Shown: positions 1 to 7,431, counted from the first letter of the stretch. The stretch is 48,427 nucleotides of DNA from Verrucomicrobiaceae bacterium (GCA_027484055.1 JAIXQH010000052.1:1-48427); one strand, 5' to 3'. A program made the numbers and translations. The notes: generated by a model from the sequence alone, not told the origin.

Positions 1-295
1 CAGGTTTCTGGATTGGGAAGCTGACGGATACGGCCGATCCGGGAGTGTTTACCTAACAGAAGAAAAGTACAAGTGCTAAATCGCACTTTTTACGCACTGA
101 TTTTTGAGAAACGGTCTAATAGTTGGAATGATCAAGCTCCTCATGAGCTTGAAAACACATCGTGGCCTATCAGAAAACCCGTATTCCTCAAGCAGTAAGT
201 TGTTCCGCAGCTGACGCTCTGCGCGAAATAATTTTGAAAACTGGAGATAGGTGAAAAGCGATCTCCTGCACTTGCTGATTTCCAGCAGCTTGTGA
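1..295. other. no recognisable gene
   Basis: No intact reading frame with protein-like composition is visible here. A plus-strand frame running off the left edge ends in a stop at 54-56 (last residues LTDTADPGVFT) and could be the tail of a gene outside the window, but about 17 codons are too few to decide. The rest looks like spacer next to the decayed methyltransferase tail. Confidence 0.4.
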
Positions 296-525
296 TTAGA
301 CCGATGGCAGTTGGGGCAGACCAAGCTCTTTGAGAAATTGATTGTGCTACTCGGTTGCCGTCTGGATGGCGTTGCCGATTTCCTGCAATTGTGCGTGGGT
401 CGCGGCGAGATCAATCTCCTCATGTCCCACTCGTTGAGCAAGGTATCACCGTGGAAGATGTCGAACTCCGTGCAGCAGCATGTTCATGCGGGCGAGGTTG
501 TAGGTGGTGATTTTTTTTGGCGAAG
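296..525 (-). pseudogene. remnant of type I restriction methyltransferase HsdM, C-terminal part
   Basis: Read on the minus strand, this stretch gives the HsdM signature TTYNLARMNMLLHGV, then after a frame change FDIFHGDTLLNEWD, and after another change an EIDLAATHAQLQEIG-type segment. An in-frame stop follows, then QFLKELGLPQLP and a final stop at 296-298. These pieces match the end of N6-adenine methyltransferase subunits of type I restriction-modification systems in the right order, but they lie in different frames and contain a stop, so no functional protein can be made. No specificity or restriction subunit is seen nearby. I infer a dead R-M locus, which marks the neighbourhood as a defence island. 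The homology call rests on recognised motifs only. Confidence 0.7.
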
Positions 526-632
526 CCCTTGCGAGTAGTTACAGAAAAAAATCACCACGATAGACAACGGATTCGTCAGCGTAACGCCCGGTTTCTGTGC
601 GAGCTTGGGTATTTGACGCAATCCGTAAGCTC

Positions 633-3140
633 TCATTTCCGCGCCCTGATCGCCGGGAAAAAACCGTCCCGCACCTTCCACACGGCTTCCATATCCAGCT
701 TCTCCCCAGTGAAGATGATCTGTCGGTTCTCCGTGTCCTTCCGGGTTTTGAGATAACGCGTCACGTTCATCCAGCGGATGACCTGCTGGCCGGTCAGTTC
801 GTCTGTCTGGCGGATGACGAGATACACGTCCACCGGCTGGTTGATCCAGTATTCGAGGTGGCGGTCATCTTTCACGTCGAAGACCTCGCTGCCGTCGCCT
901 TTGCGGGTGCGCAGGTAGGGGTTACCGCTCTTGAGCTGGATGTAGATGCGTTTCCCGCTGGCCTTGCCGTCGTTGTCCTTGAACTCCACTTCACCATCAA
1001 TGCCGTGGTCGAACATCGTCACCGGGCGGAAGATTTGGTTCGCCTCGCCCGCGATGGCCATCATGTGACCGATGAGGATTTGCTCCAGCGCCTGCGTGTC
1101 GAGTTGGCGCGTCGCCGTTTCGTCCATCGCCAGAATCTTGCGGGCGACGGGATCGCTCTTCCTCCGCTGCTCGATGAAATCAATGAACGGCACCCTCGCG
1201 TCGCATTCCTGGCAGGTGATGAAGTCCTTTTTCGCTTCGAGTCGCCGACGCACCGCTTCAAAATCCTTTACCGGGGTTCCGCACTCCGGACAAACGTAGC
1301 GCCGGTCGCGCGTGACCTCGTAGGCATACTTCGCCAGGTGGCGGTGGACATACTCGATGAAGATAACCTTCAGCTCTTCCGGCACCTCGTGGTCGAAGTA
1401 GAGGCTGATCTTTGCCGTGCCTTCACCCTGCCGGTTCTCGATCTTCAGGCCCAACGTGTATCCCTTCGGTGAGGCGAATTCGGCCGCATTTCGCCACAAT
1501 TCCCGGTGCGCGAATTCCTGGCTATACCAGAGCCGCACCACCAGCGTCGTCCAGACCGTCTGCCACTCGCCGCTGAAGGTGTAGGAAACGAAAATGACCG
1601 GGTCGCGCGGGAGTTCCTTCTCGCGGCGGTATTGCGAAGGGAAGACCAGATGCCGACCCAGCGGCGTGTCCTCGGCGATGCAGAGCGAGTGATCGAGAAA
1701 GGTCTGCACCATCGCCCGCAGCAGCAGTTCCTCATCCGGACGATGTTTCAGCCGCTCGACACCGGTGAAGTCGAACTTCGGATCGTAGATGTCCGCCTCC
1801 CGCACGCAGCCGATCTCGTCCTTGTGGGCGCGGGCTGCGCGGATGATCGCCCCGGCGTAGCCGTTCAGCAATTCGTGCTCCAGCAGCACCAGATCGCCAA
1901 ACTTCAGCGACCGGGCTAGGCCGTGATTGGCCAGCAACGACACCGCCGTGCGCACGTCGGACTCACCGAACCGCTCGCCCGGCAGGGTCTGCTCCAGCCG
2001 CTGCGCCAGCTCGGAGAAACGCAGCAGCCGGATGTCCGACTCGTCGCGCATCGCCATCACGGCATTTTTCAACTCGGCCAGCAGGCGTGGCGTGCACGTC
2101 CACGGCAGCTTGTCCCAAGGGATGCTTTCGGCAATGAGCCGTTTCAGCTTCGAGGGTAGCCCTCCGTTCTCCTCGTCTGAGCAATTCACTCCCGTCTTGG
2201 CACTAATCGGAAGCCAATTGCCGAAACCGTATTGCTGGCAAAAGCGATCAATCTTGGCGTTGCTGACCTTTATACCACCAACGTCGATCTGTGAGAAAAT
2301 CAGTAGACTCGCCGCTTTCGAAACCGACCCGGAGTGGTTGACCACGGTCTTCAACGCCTCGATCCATTCACCTGCCTCGGCAAAAGGGTCGTCTTTCTGC
2401 GGATTAATGAGCAGTAGGACGAGCGCGGTGTCATCGAGGAAAAGTTGGTGGATGAGGCGATAATCCTCCTGCCCAGCCAAGTCCCAAAGGAACACCTCAC
2501 GTTCTAGCGAGGACCCAGGCTGCAGTGGCAACTCCAGCCGCCAGACATTCATGCCATGTGTCGAATACGTCGGGACGAATCGGTCGCCGACAAGACGATG
2601 AGCAAGCGAAGTTTTGCCTACTCCAGCCTCGCCTAGTAAGACGACCTTAGCTGCTGCATAACGACGCACCTCTTTATGAGCAGCAAAAGCAATACCTTCC
2701 GCTGGTCCTACGACGCTCCTTGGGGGGGGCTCAATAATGTCGGGCCTGCAGACTGTCAGTAAATCGATGAAGGCCGACTCGTTTTGCTGCCTGTAGTCGA
2801 TATACCTGTAGCGACGGAGAGTATCAGGAAGATCGCAGTCCGCCAGAAGGAGCGGGATGAATCGGCGGCCCGCATTGTCCGGGTTGCGGTGGACGGCGGT
2901 GCTACGCTCCAGCGCCACCCAGCCTGATGCAAGCGCTGACGGAGAAACGCATAGGACCAGCGTTCGAGACTGCTCGAGCCCCTCGTCTATCTTTAAAGCG
3001 ATTATGTCCCCAGGCGTAATCTGCCACTCGTCAAACCACACTCGCAAACCTTCCTGTTTAAGTTTCTCTGCGAGTGTTCGAGCCGACCCTTTGTCGCGGC
3101 TATTGTGCGAGAGAAATACGTCGAACTTAAAGTCATTCAT
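633..3140 (-). CDS. TIR - Roc/COR-like GTPase - zinc ribbon - DUF4365 protein
   Basis: An 835-aa multidomain protein. Residues 1-120 are a TIR domain ([25 protein letters not shown]), a fold that often cleaves NAD. Residues 163-345 form a Ras/Roc-like GTPase with P-loop GEAGVGKT (170-177), DLAGQ (220-224), SQID at 283-286 in place of NKxD, and SAK (313-315). Residues 350-610 resemble a COR-type region. A zinc ribbon has C617, C620, C643 and C646. Residues 685-835 match DUF4365, with GIDGEVE (D715) and IYIQLKSG (Q735, K737), a PD-(D/E)XK-like pattern. The start is the ATG at 3138-3140, which overlaps the SIR2 stop by 4 nt; a longer in-frame start would lie inside the SIR2 gene. No leucine-rich repeats are present, unlike typical ROCO proteins. 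I infer an immune effector or sensor; activity is unproven. Confidence 0.85.
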   Translation of the reverse strand: MNDFKFDVFLSHNSRDKGSARTLAEKLKQEGLRVWFDEWQITPGDIIALKIDEGLEQSRTLVLCVSPSALASGWVALERSTAVHRNPDNAGRRFIPLLLADCDLPDTLRRYRYIDYRQQNESAFIDLLTVCRPDIIEPPPRSVVGPAEGIAFAAHKEVRRYAAAKVVLLGEAGVGKTSLAHRLVGDRFVPTYSTHGMNVWRLELPLQPGSSLEREVFLWDLAGQEDYRLIHQLFLDDTALVLLLINPQKDDPFAEAGEWIEALKTVVNHSGSVSKAASLLIFSQIDVGGIKVSNAKIDRFCQQYGFGNWLPISAKTGVNCSDEENGGLPSKLKRLIAESIPWDKLPWTCTPRLLAELKNAVMAMRDESDIRLLRFSELAQRLEQTLPGERFGESDVRTAVSLLANHGLARSLKFGDLVLLEHELLNGYAGAIIRAARAHKDEIGCVREADIYDPKFDFTGVERLKHRPDEELLLRAMVQTFLDHSLCIAEDTPLGRHLVFPSQYRREKELPRDPVIFVSYTFSGEWQTVWTTLVVRLWYSQEFAHRELWRNAAEFASPKGYTLGLKIENRQGEGTAKISLYFDHEVPEELKVIFIEYVHRHLAKYAYEVTRDRRYVCPECGTPVKDFEAVRRRLEAKKDFITCQECDARVPFIDFIEQRRKSDPVARKILAMDETATRQLDTQALEQILIGHMMAIAGEANQIFRPVTMFDHGIDGEVEFKDNDGKASGKRIYIQLKSGNPYLRTRKGDGSEVFDVKDDRHLEYWINQPVDVYLVIRQTDELTGQQVIRWMNVTRYLKTRKDTENRQIIFTGEKLDMEAVWKVRDGFFPAIRARK

Positions 3141-3973
3141 GGCCGTTTGATTGCTGAAGTGGTGATCGCGCGACCAATCTGTTGAAAGGTGTCCGCCAAA
3201 ACATCCCCATACGTCATGCACCCTCGTGGAAGTGACACTACCCTCGTCACACCACGCCTTATGTATGTCTGGACCTGCGTCTCAGTCGGTTCGACCAGTA
3301 GCGCGTATGCTGGTCTGCGAAACTCCCCAAAATACGTTTTTACCAAACTCCATATTTGGCGGATGTCGGGATCGTCGATGCTATATCCAACAAACATCAC
3401 CGAATGATGGCTAAGTATATATGTAACCTCTTGAAACATGCTTTCTCGCAGCTTGCTAAACTTGTCGTAGTCCTCCTCGGTTATGACCATCAAACTGGGG
3501 TGGTGCAGATCGCCATGCATCTTTAGAATCCGGGTTTCACCGTCAGTCCTTCCGAACGGCATTAGGTCCTCATCGACTACGGGGAGGTAAGGTTTTCCAA
3601 CATTGTTATAGGCGCGTTCAAGCAAGAAATCGAAGTTCGTGGTAAGCACCTGAGTAAATGGCAATCGGGCAAACTCATCGTGCGCGGGTCCTGGCTTCGC
3701 TGTTCCAATGTGGAGGCACTTCTTTAGAAGCCGAATCAGTTCAAACTTGGAACACTCCGCACAATACGCAGAAAGTTCGGCCTTTGGATCCCCGGAGAAC
3801 GCTCGTTTCATCCGATGCGCAACCTCCGTTCCCAAATCGCTCCACAGAGGCATCTTGCAAGTCGGCGGCAAGATTGCGTTCATTGAAAACCCCGCGCCAA
3901 CGATAGGGACACATTCACCCGTGGATATGTCATCCAGCAGCTCCCGTGGAATATGGTCGATAAGTGCTTTCAT
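3137..3973 (-). CDS. SIR2-like domain protein, probable NAD-consuming defence effector
   Basis: This 278-aa protein consists of one SIR2-like domain. It shows VGAGFS (25-30) for NAD binding, TTNFD (111-115) with N113, and KMHGD (151-155) with H153 as candidate catalytic residues, plus FVGYSIDDPDI near 195-205, typical of the SIR2_2 type used in phage defence. No SLOG sensor, TPR or other domain follows, so unlike Thoeris ThsA it has no obvious ligand-binding module. The ATG at 3971-3973 overlaps the TIR gene stop by 4 nt; a GTG two codons upstream is possible. Its own stop overlaps the next ATG. Family knowledge suggests NAD depletion on activation. Pairing with two TIR proteins suggests joint function, which is inference. 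Confidence 0.85.
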   Translation of the reverse strand: MKALIDHIPRELLDDISTGECVPIVGAGFSMNAILPPTCKMPLWSDLGTEVAHRMKRAFSGDPKAELSAYCAECSKFELIRLLKKCLHIGTAKPGPAHDEFARLPFTQVLTTNFDFLLERAYNNVGKPYLPVVDEDLMPFGRTDGETRILKMHGDLHHPSLMVITEEDYDKFSKLRESMFQEVTYILSHHSVMFVGYSIDDPDIRQIWSLVKTYFGEFRRPAYALLVEPTETQVQTYIRRGVTRVVSLPRGCMTYGDVLADTFQQIGRAITTSAIKRP

Positions 3974-4413
3974 GGCCACTTTGCAGGAAAGGAAGTCAAG
4001 TAGCCAAGTCTTGAACGGCTAGCAGCTGAACGTTTCGTCAACGCCGCTTCGGATTCCTCACGGAAGTCCACATACTTGTAGCGCCGGAGGGTATCCGGGA
4101 GAGCACAGTTGCCCAGCAGGAGCGGGATGAACCGGCGGCCCTCATTGGCCGGGTCTCGGTGGACTGCCGTGCTCCGCTCCAGCGCCACCCAGCCCGAGGC
4201 CAGCGCCGCCGGCGAGAGGCACAGCAGCAGCACCCGCGACTGTTCCAGCCCCTCATCCACTTTCAGCGCGATGATGTCCCCCGCCTGGATGACCCACTCA
4301 TCCAACCACACCCGCACCCCCGCCGCCTTTAGTCGCTCCGCCAGCCGCCGCACGCGGGGCTTGTCCGCGTGATTGTGGCTCAGGAAGACGTCGTATTCGA
4401 ATTGCGCGGTCAT
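3970..4413 (-). CDS. stand-alone TIR-domain protein
   Basis: A 147-aa protein that is almost entirely a TIR domain: [11 protein letters not shown] (7-17), VWLDEW (35-40), [16 protein letters not shown] (53-68), SGWVALERS (73-81) and RYKYVDFR (111-118). By eye, about three quarters of residues match the TIR domain of the 835-aa protein two genes downstream, and the DNA is also clearly alike, so the two are duplicates. Similarity stops near residue 125 and a basic unrelated tail follows. ATG and stop both overlap neighbouring genes by 4 nt, which argues for a maintained gene rather than a chance fragment. TIR domains make or degrade NAD-derived signals; here it could activate or cooperate with the adjacent SIR2 protein. 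Confidence 0.8.
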   Translation of the reverse strand: MTAQFEYDVFLSHNHADKPRVRRLAERLKAAGVRVWLDEWVIQAGDIIALKVDEGLEQSRVLLLCLSPAALASGWVALERSTAVHRDPANEGRRFIPLLLGNCALPDTLRRYKYVDFREESEAALTKRSAASRSRLGYLTSFPAKWP

Positions 4414-4571
4414 GGTTTACTTGGCGTCACGTCTGAATACGGCCCGAGAACCCGTTTTCCGTTGAAGTGGATCATGTGGTCGGGGTCTTCGGCGATCCAG
4501 ACTTCGAATTCCCAGGCGATGTGCGAGACGAAGGTCTCCATGGTGCGGCGCATGGTGGCGTTGTCGATCAT
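4410..4571 (-). CDS. small protein of unknown function, 53 aa
   Basis: A short acidic and aromatic protein ([13 protein letters not shown] at 19-31, [12 protein letters not shown] at 35-46). No family is recognised. Its ATG at 4569-4571 overlaps the stop of the preceding small ORF (TGATG), and its stop overlaps the TIR start (ATGA). This placement is the main reason to believe it is translated. It may be an accessory or regulatory peptide of the TIR-SIR2 unit, or a translational-coupling leader. Confidence 0.5.
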   Translation of the reverse strand: MIDNATMRRTMETFVSHIAWEFEVWIAEDPDHMIHFNGKRVLGPYSDVTPSKP

Positions 4572-4717
4572 CACTTCAGGCGTTTGACGTTGTTGGCGGA
4601 GAGCAGTGTTCGCATTTGGGTGATGGCGATTTCGTTCAGCTTGAGCAGGCACTCGGGCTGCGGCAGCCCTTGGCGGATGAAGCCGGAGTTGAGGCTTTCG
4701 AGATTGGGCTGGGCCAT
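4571..4717 (-). CDS. small protein of unknown function, 48 aa
   Basis: A 48-residue ORF starting [13 protein letters not shown] and ending with a basic NNVKRLK tail. No motif or family is recognised. It begins 7 nt after the stop of the 62-aa ORF and its stop overlaps the ATG of the next small ORF by one base. Support is positional only, so it could be an untranslated spacer or the leftover end of a larger gene. Confidence 0.4.
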   Translation of the reverse strand: MAQPNLESLNSGFIRQGLPQPECLLKLNEIAITQMRTLLSANNVKRLK

Positions 4718-4724
4718 TGGATAT

Positions 4725-4913
4725 TTAGCGGGTTTTTCCCGGGAGATAAGGGGCGGGGGGCTCGCGGACGAGGGACGATGAGGCGGGGCGGAGGAGCAGG
4801 GCACGCTCGCGCAGGGCGTCAAGCATCCGGAGCTTTTCCGCCACCGGGCGGGCGGCAAGGCGCTGGCGGTAGAGGCGCTTGCTTTCGAGAATGGCGGAAA
4901 GGTCAGGAGTCAT
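4725..4913 (-). CDS. small helical partner of the nucleotidyltransferase, possible antitoxin
   Basis: A 62-aa protein whose first 40 residues are strongly helical and charged (LSAILESKRLYRQRLA, AEKLRMLDALRERALLL). ORFs of this type, with a SKR...LA...AEKLR..DALRERA pattern, recur next to minimal nucleotidyltransferases of the AbiEii/MenT kind. Its ATG overlaps the nucleotidyltransferase stop by 4 nt. The last 20 residues are proline-rich and look less constrained. By analogy with AbiE-like pairs it could be an antidote or substrate adaptor. The pairing is from memory of the pattern, not from a search. Confidence 0.6.
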   Translation of the reverse strand: MTPDLSAILESKRLYRQRLAARPVAEKLRMLDALRERALLLRPASSSLVREPPAPYLPGKTR

Positions 4914-5437
4914 GGGGGGTCGGAGAGGAATTGTTGCTGGAACCTCGCCCACGGCTCGGCAAGGGCGTGGCGGGTGAGGATGTCTTCAAATGTGGTGGCA
5001 TCGAGGATGCCGGACTCCACGAATTGGAGCAGACGGGCCTTGTCCTTGGCACGTCCGGTTTGGAGGGCGATGGCCGCGAGATACTCGGCGGAGAAGACCC
5101 GCGCGGGGACGCCATCCACATCGGAAGTGATGGCTTTACTCAAAGCTTCGTCCGCGAGTGGCCCGGTGGGGGGAAGGAACTGCACGGGCCAGCCAGCGAT
5201 GATGATGTACTCGCCCTCGGCAGAACATCCTCGCGCCGTTAGGTAATCGTAGATGGGACGGGGACTGATGATGACGGAGCCAGGTTCGGGGCGGAAGGAT
5301 ATGAAAACATCCACATCAAGCGTGGAAACCGGCTCTAAATGAAACGTGGCTCCCACGGCACCGCCGATGGCATAGGAGTCGATGACTCCGTCCGCCTGCA
5401 TTTGGTTGATCGTTTTGATGACTTCCTGAATGTTCAC
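4910..5437 (-). CDS. AbiEii-like nucleotidyltransferase, toxin-like
   Basis: A 175-aa protein with a minimal nucleotidyltransferase fold: YAIGGAVGA (22-30) supplies the GG loop, and DVDVFI (41-46) the paired metal-binding aspartates. GRAKDKARLLQ near 128-138 fits the conserved K/R-D segment of AbiEii-type enzymes. Such proteins can transfer nucleotides to tRNA or proteins and act as toxins in abortive infection. The start is GTG (5435-5437), 3 nt after the upstream stop. The 3' end overlaps the small partner gene (ATGA). Whether it belongs to the same transcript as the downstream TIR-SIR2 unit is likely from spacing but not shown. Confidence 0.75.
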   Translation of the reverse strand: MNIQEVIKTINQMQADGVIDSYAIGGAVGATFHLEPVSTLDVDVFISFRPEPGSVIISPRPIYDYLTARGCSAEGEYIIIAGWPVQFLPPTGPLADEALSKAITSDVDGVPARVFSAEYLAAIALQTGRAKDKARLLQFVESGILDATTFEDILTRHALAEPWARFQQQFLSDPP

Positions 5438-5440
5438 GGG

Positions 5441-5650
5441 TCAGTTGAGTTCCATCCAGCATTTGAGAACCGGCTTCACGCCGACGGGTGCCTGGACTTG
5501 TTTGAGGCAGGTGTTCTTGATGTGCTTCTCGACCTTGAGCCGAATTTCACGAAGGGATGAGGACTCCATTTTCACGACCTGCGGGGTTTCCACTTCGTCG
5601 CTATTATCAACGATGAAGAGCTCGTCGCCGGATTTGGGTGAGTCGCTCAT
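5441..5650 (-). CDS. conserved-looking small protein, 69 aa, first gene of the array
   Basis: The protein has an acidic N-terminus (GDELFIVDNSDEVE) and a basic, apparently conserved C-terminus (LREIRLKVEKHIKNT, QAPVGVKPVLKCWMELN). I recognise the feel of the C-terminus from ends of larger DNA-processing proteins but cannot name the family. The ATG at 5648-5650 was chosen because the in-frame extension to 5863 looks non-coding. The gene ends 3 nt before the nucleotidyltransferase and heads the minus-strand array. It may be an intact small protein or a relic of a larger gene. Confidence 0.5.
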   Translation of the reverse strand: MSDSPKSGDELFIVDNSDEVETPQVVKMESSSLREIRLKVEKHIKNTCLKQVQAPVGVKPVLKCWMELN

Positions 5651-5782
5651 GGGTAGGGAACCTTTGGTGGAGTCATGGTTGGAGGGAGACCTTGCGTTTT
5701 GATGGGAATTGGATTTTCTGAAACCATTTTCTAGCGGGGCCGCTGGATGGGGACAAGCAGGGAATGCGGGAAAGCGGAAAAC

Positions 5783-5825
5783 CCAGCCCGCCGGTAAAAT
5801 AGATTGTCGAAAACGGCGGGGCTGG
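5783..5825 (+). promoter_or_regulatory. hairpin directly upstream of the 5829 gene
   Basis: The left arm CCAGCCCGCCG (5783-5793) pairs with CGGCGGGGCTGG (5814-5825), leaving one bulged base and a 20-nt AT-rich loop. The right arm runs into the GGAG that precedes the ATG at 5829, so the stem would cover the ribosome-binding region in the mRNA. It could limit translation or be an operator for the divergent promoters between 5650 and 5829. Confidence 0.45.
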
Positions 5826-5828
5826 AGA

Positions 5829-6584
5829 ATGATCCCGCACACCCCAACGGCCTCTGTTTCCATGCTCCGTTACCGCAATCAAGACTGGCTCGTCATCCAT
5901 GGTTCCACTGTGATCAGCGTTCAACTCCGCCCGGCGGGCCGGGGGAAACAGGACTTGCAGTGGCAGGTCACTCTGCTCTACGTGCGCAACGAGCCAGAGT
6001 GGCAGCGGCTGCCAGCGTGCCGCCGCCAGAGCCTCAAGATCGTGCTGTGTTCCTTTGCGCCCCGGCCCGGTGATTGGCGTCACTTCGGCAGTCTCGATTT
6101 CTGGAATGCCGACGAGTTCGGCAGCTCGGTGGAGAGCCGCGGCGGATACTGCGAGACGTGGTTGTCCGATCCCACCGCGCCAGACGAGCGGGACGGAGAA
6201 CTGGACCTGCGGTATTTCCAGTGGCGGGTGGCCCGCGCCAAGGGGACCCATTTCGACATCGAGCTAAGCGGAAGTGCACGCCCACCGGATACAGGCGAGG
6301 CCGCCCGCGCGCCGAGCTATCTGGCGGGCGGGAGCGCATTCGCTTCCGCGAACTATGATCGTGAACTCTATCTGGAGGAGACCGTTCCCTTCGGCACGAT
6401 CCACACCGCCGTGCCCCGCAATGCACCCGATCCGTACCGTCACGCGGAAGCGCTCGCACGCCGGCACCTCAAGATTCCTCCAGTAGAGTACATTCAGATC
6501 CACGATCACAAGAACTCAAGTTACGAAAACCTCCGCCATGACCTCCACGCCGAAATCCACGTTGGCGGCTATTACGAGGACTGA
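5829..6584 (+). CDS. hypothetical protein, paralogue of the next gene
   Basis: A 251-aa soluble protein with no recognised domain. It begins with a WLVIHG-like beta-rich segment and ends with a segment rich in His and Tyr (HDHKNSSYENLRHD). Layout and several positions resemble the downstream protein: an early exposed Trp strand, a DWR motif near mid-protein, and a DP...A...R stretch about 60 residues before the end. This suggests diverged duplicates. The ATG at 5829 follows GGAG very closely; ATG at 5862 is an alternative. It is transcribed divergently from the TIR-SIR2 array. Function unknown. Confidence 0.65.
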   Translation: MIPHTPTASVSMLRYRNQDWLVIHGSTVISVQLRPAGRGKQDLQWQVTLLYVRNEPEWQRLPACRRQSLKIVLCSFAPRPGDWRHFGSLDFWNADEFGSSVESRGGYCETWLSDPTAPDERDGELDLRYFQWRVARAKGTHFDIELSGSARPPDTGEAARAPSYLAGGSAFASANYDRELYLEETVPFGTIHTAVPRNAPDPYRHAEALARRHLKIPPVEYIQIHDHKNSSYENLRHDLHAEIHVGGYYED

Positions 6585-6618
6585 CTTTTCACCCACTCCA
6601 CCTCAACACGCGCACACC

Positions 6619-7386
6619 ATGCCTTGGCTCGAATGGCAAGGGGAAGTGATTCCCTGCTTCACAGACGGATTTGAAAACATTAGTGCCATCCTCCAGGCAC
6701 CAGACACCACTGTGGCCCGCCAGGATTGGTACCTTGATGTGAGCCTGATGGTGCCAAATCCGAAACCCGAAAGTGACGACGCGCACCCCGTCGCCCGGGA
6801 TATCAACCTGCGCCTCAGTCTGCCCACGCAAGTCTCCGATTGGCGTGAACTCGCCGGAGTTTCCATCCACGCCAACCCCGCGTGGCATGCCGAAGTGGCA
6901 AGCTCCAGCCCCCACGGACGCCTACGCGAAACCATTCTGGAACTCACCGACTTCGACTTCCGCAACGAAGAAACGGCGGTGGTCACCGAATACAAGTGCG
7001 ACCGCTACCACCTACGACTTGGCCCACCTAACGGCTTTCTTTTCCCACTGGAGCTCGACGCCTGGCTCGAACCTGCGGAAGGCTTTGATCGGCTCCTCAG
7101 CCCGGATGAAGCGCTGCGCCAACCCACCCTCCCGCCCAACCTTCGCGTCATGGCAAGCCCTCGGTTCAGCGGTGGCTCAATCGATATCGAAGCCGGCCAC
7201 CCGGACCCTTTGGAGGTAGCCCGCCGACGCCTCCGCAGCGTGATCGGCCTCAAAGATTTCATTAAGCCAAAAATCGAATGGTTCGCCCAGTATGAACGCT
7301 CCCGCCATCAACTCGATGGCCCCGTACCCGAGGCCGATCAACGCCGCTGCACCGTGCGCTTTTCTACACCTGACGGCGGTGCCTAG
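6619..7386 (+). CDS. hypothetical protein, paralogue of the preceding gene
   Basis: A 255-aa soluble protein, no signal peptide or membrane segment. It starts PWLEWQGEVIPCF, matching in style the WLVIHGSTV start of the gene before it, and shares the DWR motif and a C-terminal DP-L-EVARRRLRS segment followed by an aromatic strand. The ATG at 6619 is chosen over an upstream in-frame ATG at 6538 that lies inside the preceding gene. It sits 34 nt after that gene and 45 nt before the Hsp33-like gene, so a three-gene unit is likely. Function unknown. Confidence 0.65.
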   Translation: MPWLEWQGEVIPCFTDGFENISAILQAPDTTVARQDWYLDVSLMVPNPKPESDDAHPVARDINLRLSLPTQVSDWRELAGVSIHANPAWHAEVASSSPHGRLRETILELTDFDFRNEETAVVTEYKCDRYHLRLGPPNGFLFPLELDAWLEPAEGFDRLLSPDEALRQPTLPPNLRVMASPRFSGGSIDIEAGHPDPLEVARRRLRSVIGLKDFIKPKIEWFAQYERSRHQLDGPVPEADQRRCTVRFSTPDGGA

Positions 7387-7431
7387 CTACCCTTGACAGG
7401 CGGAAGCCTTGCAATCAGCTTCCGCCATATC

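Noticed and set aside
76..441. 121-aa minus-strand ORF at the left end
   Set aside because: It strings together pieces of the decayed hsdM in the wrong frame with unrelated spacer, so it is not an independent gene.
597..1472. 291-aa plus-strand ORF
   Set aside because: It is antisense to the TIR-GTPase-DUF4365 gene, whose domains are intact.
3970..4413. Reading the short TIR gene as a broken fragment of a longer TIR-GTPase gene
   Set aside because: The TIR domain is complete and both ends overlap neighbours by ATGA, which is hard to explain for a dead fragment; it remains a minor alternative.
5709..5828. N-terminal extension of the 5829 gene from a TTG
   Set aside because: The extra 40 residues look non-coding and cross the hairpin; ATG at 5829 is better.
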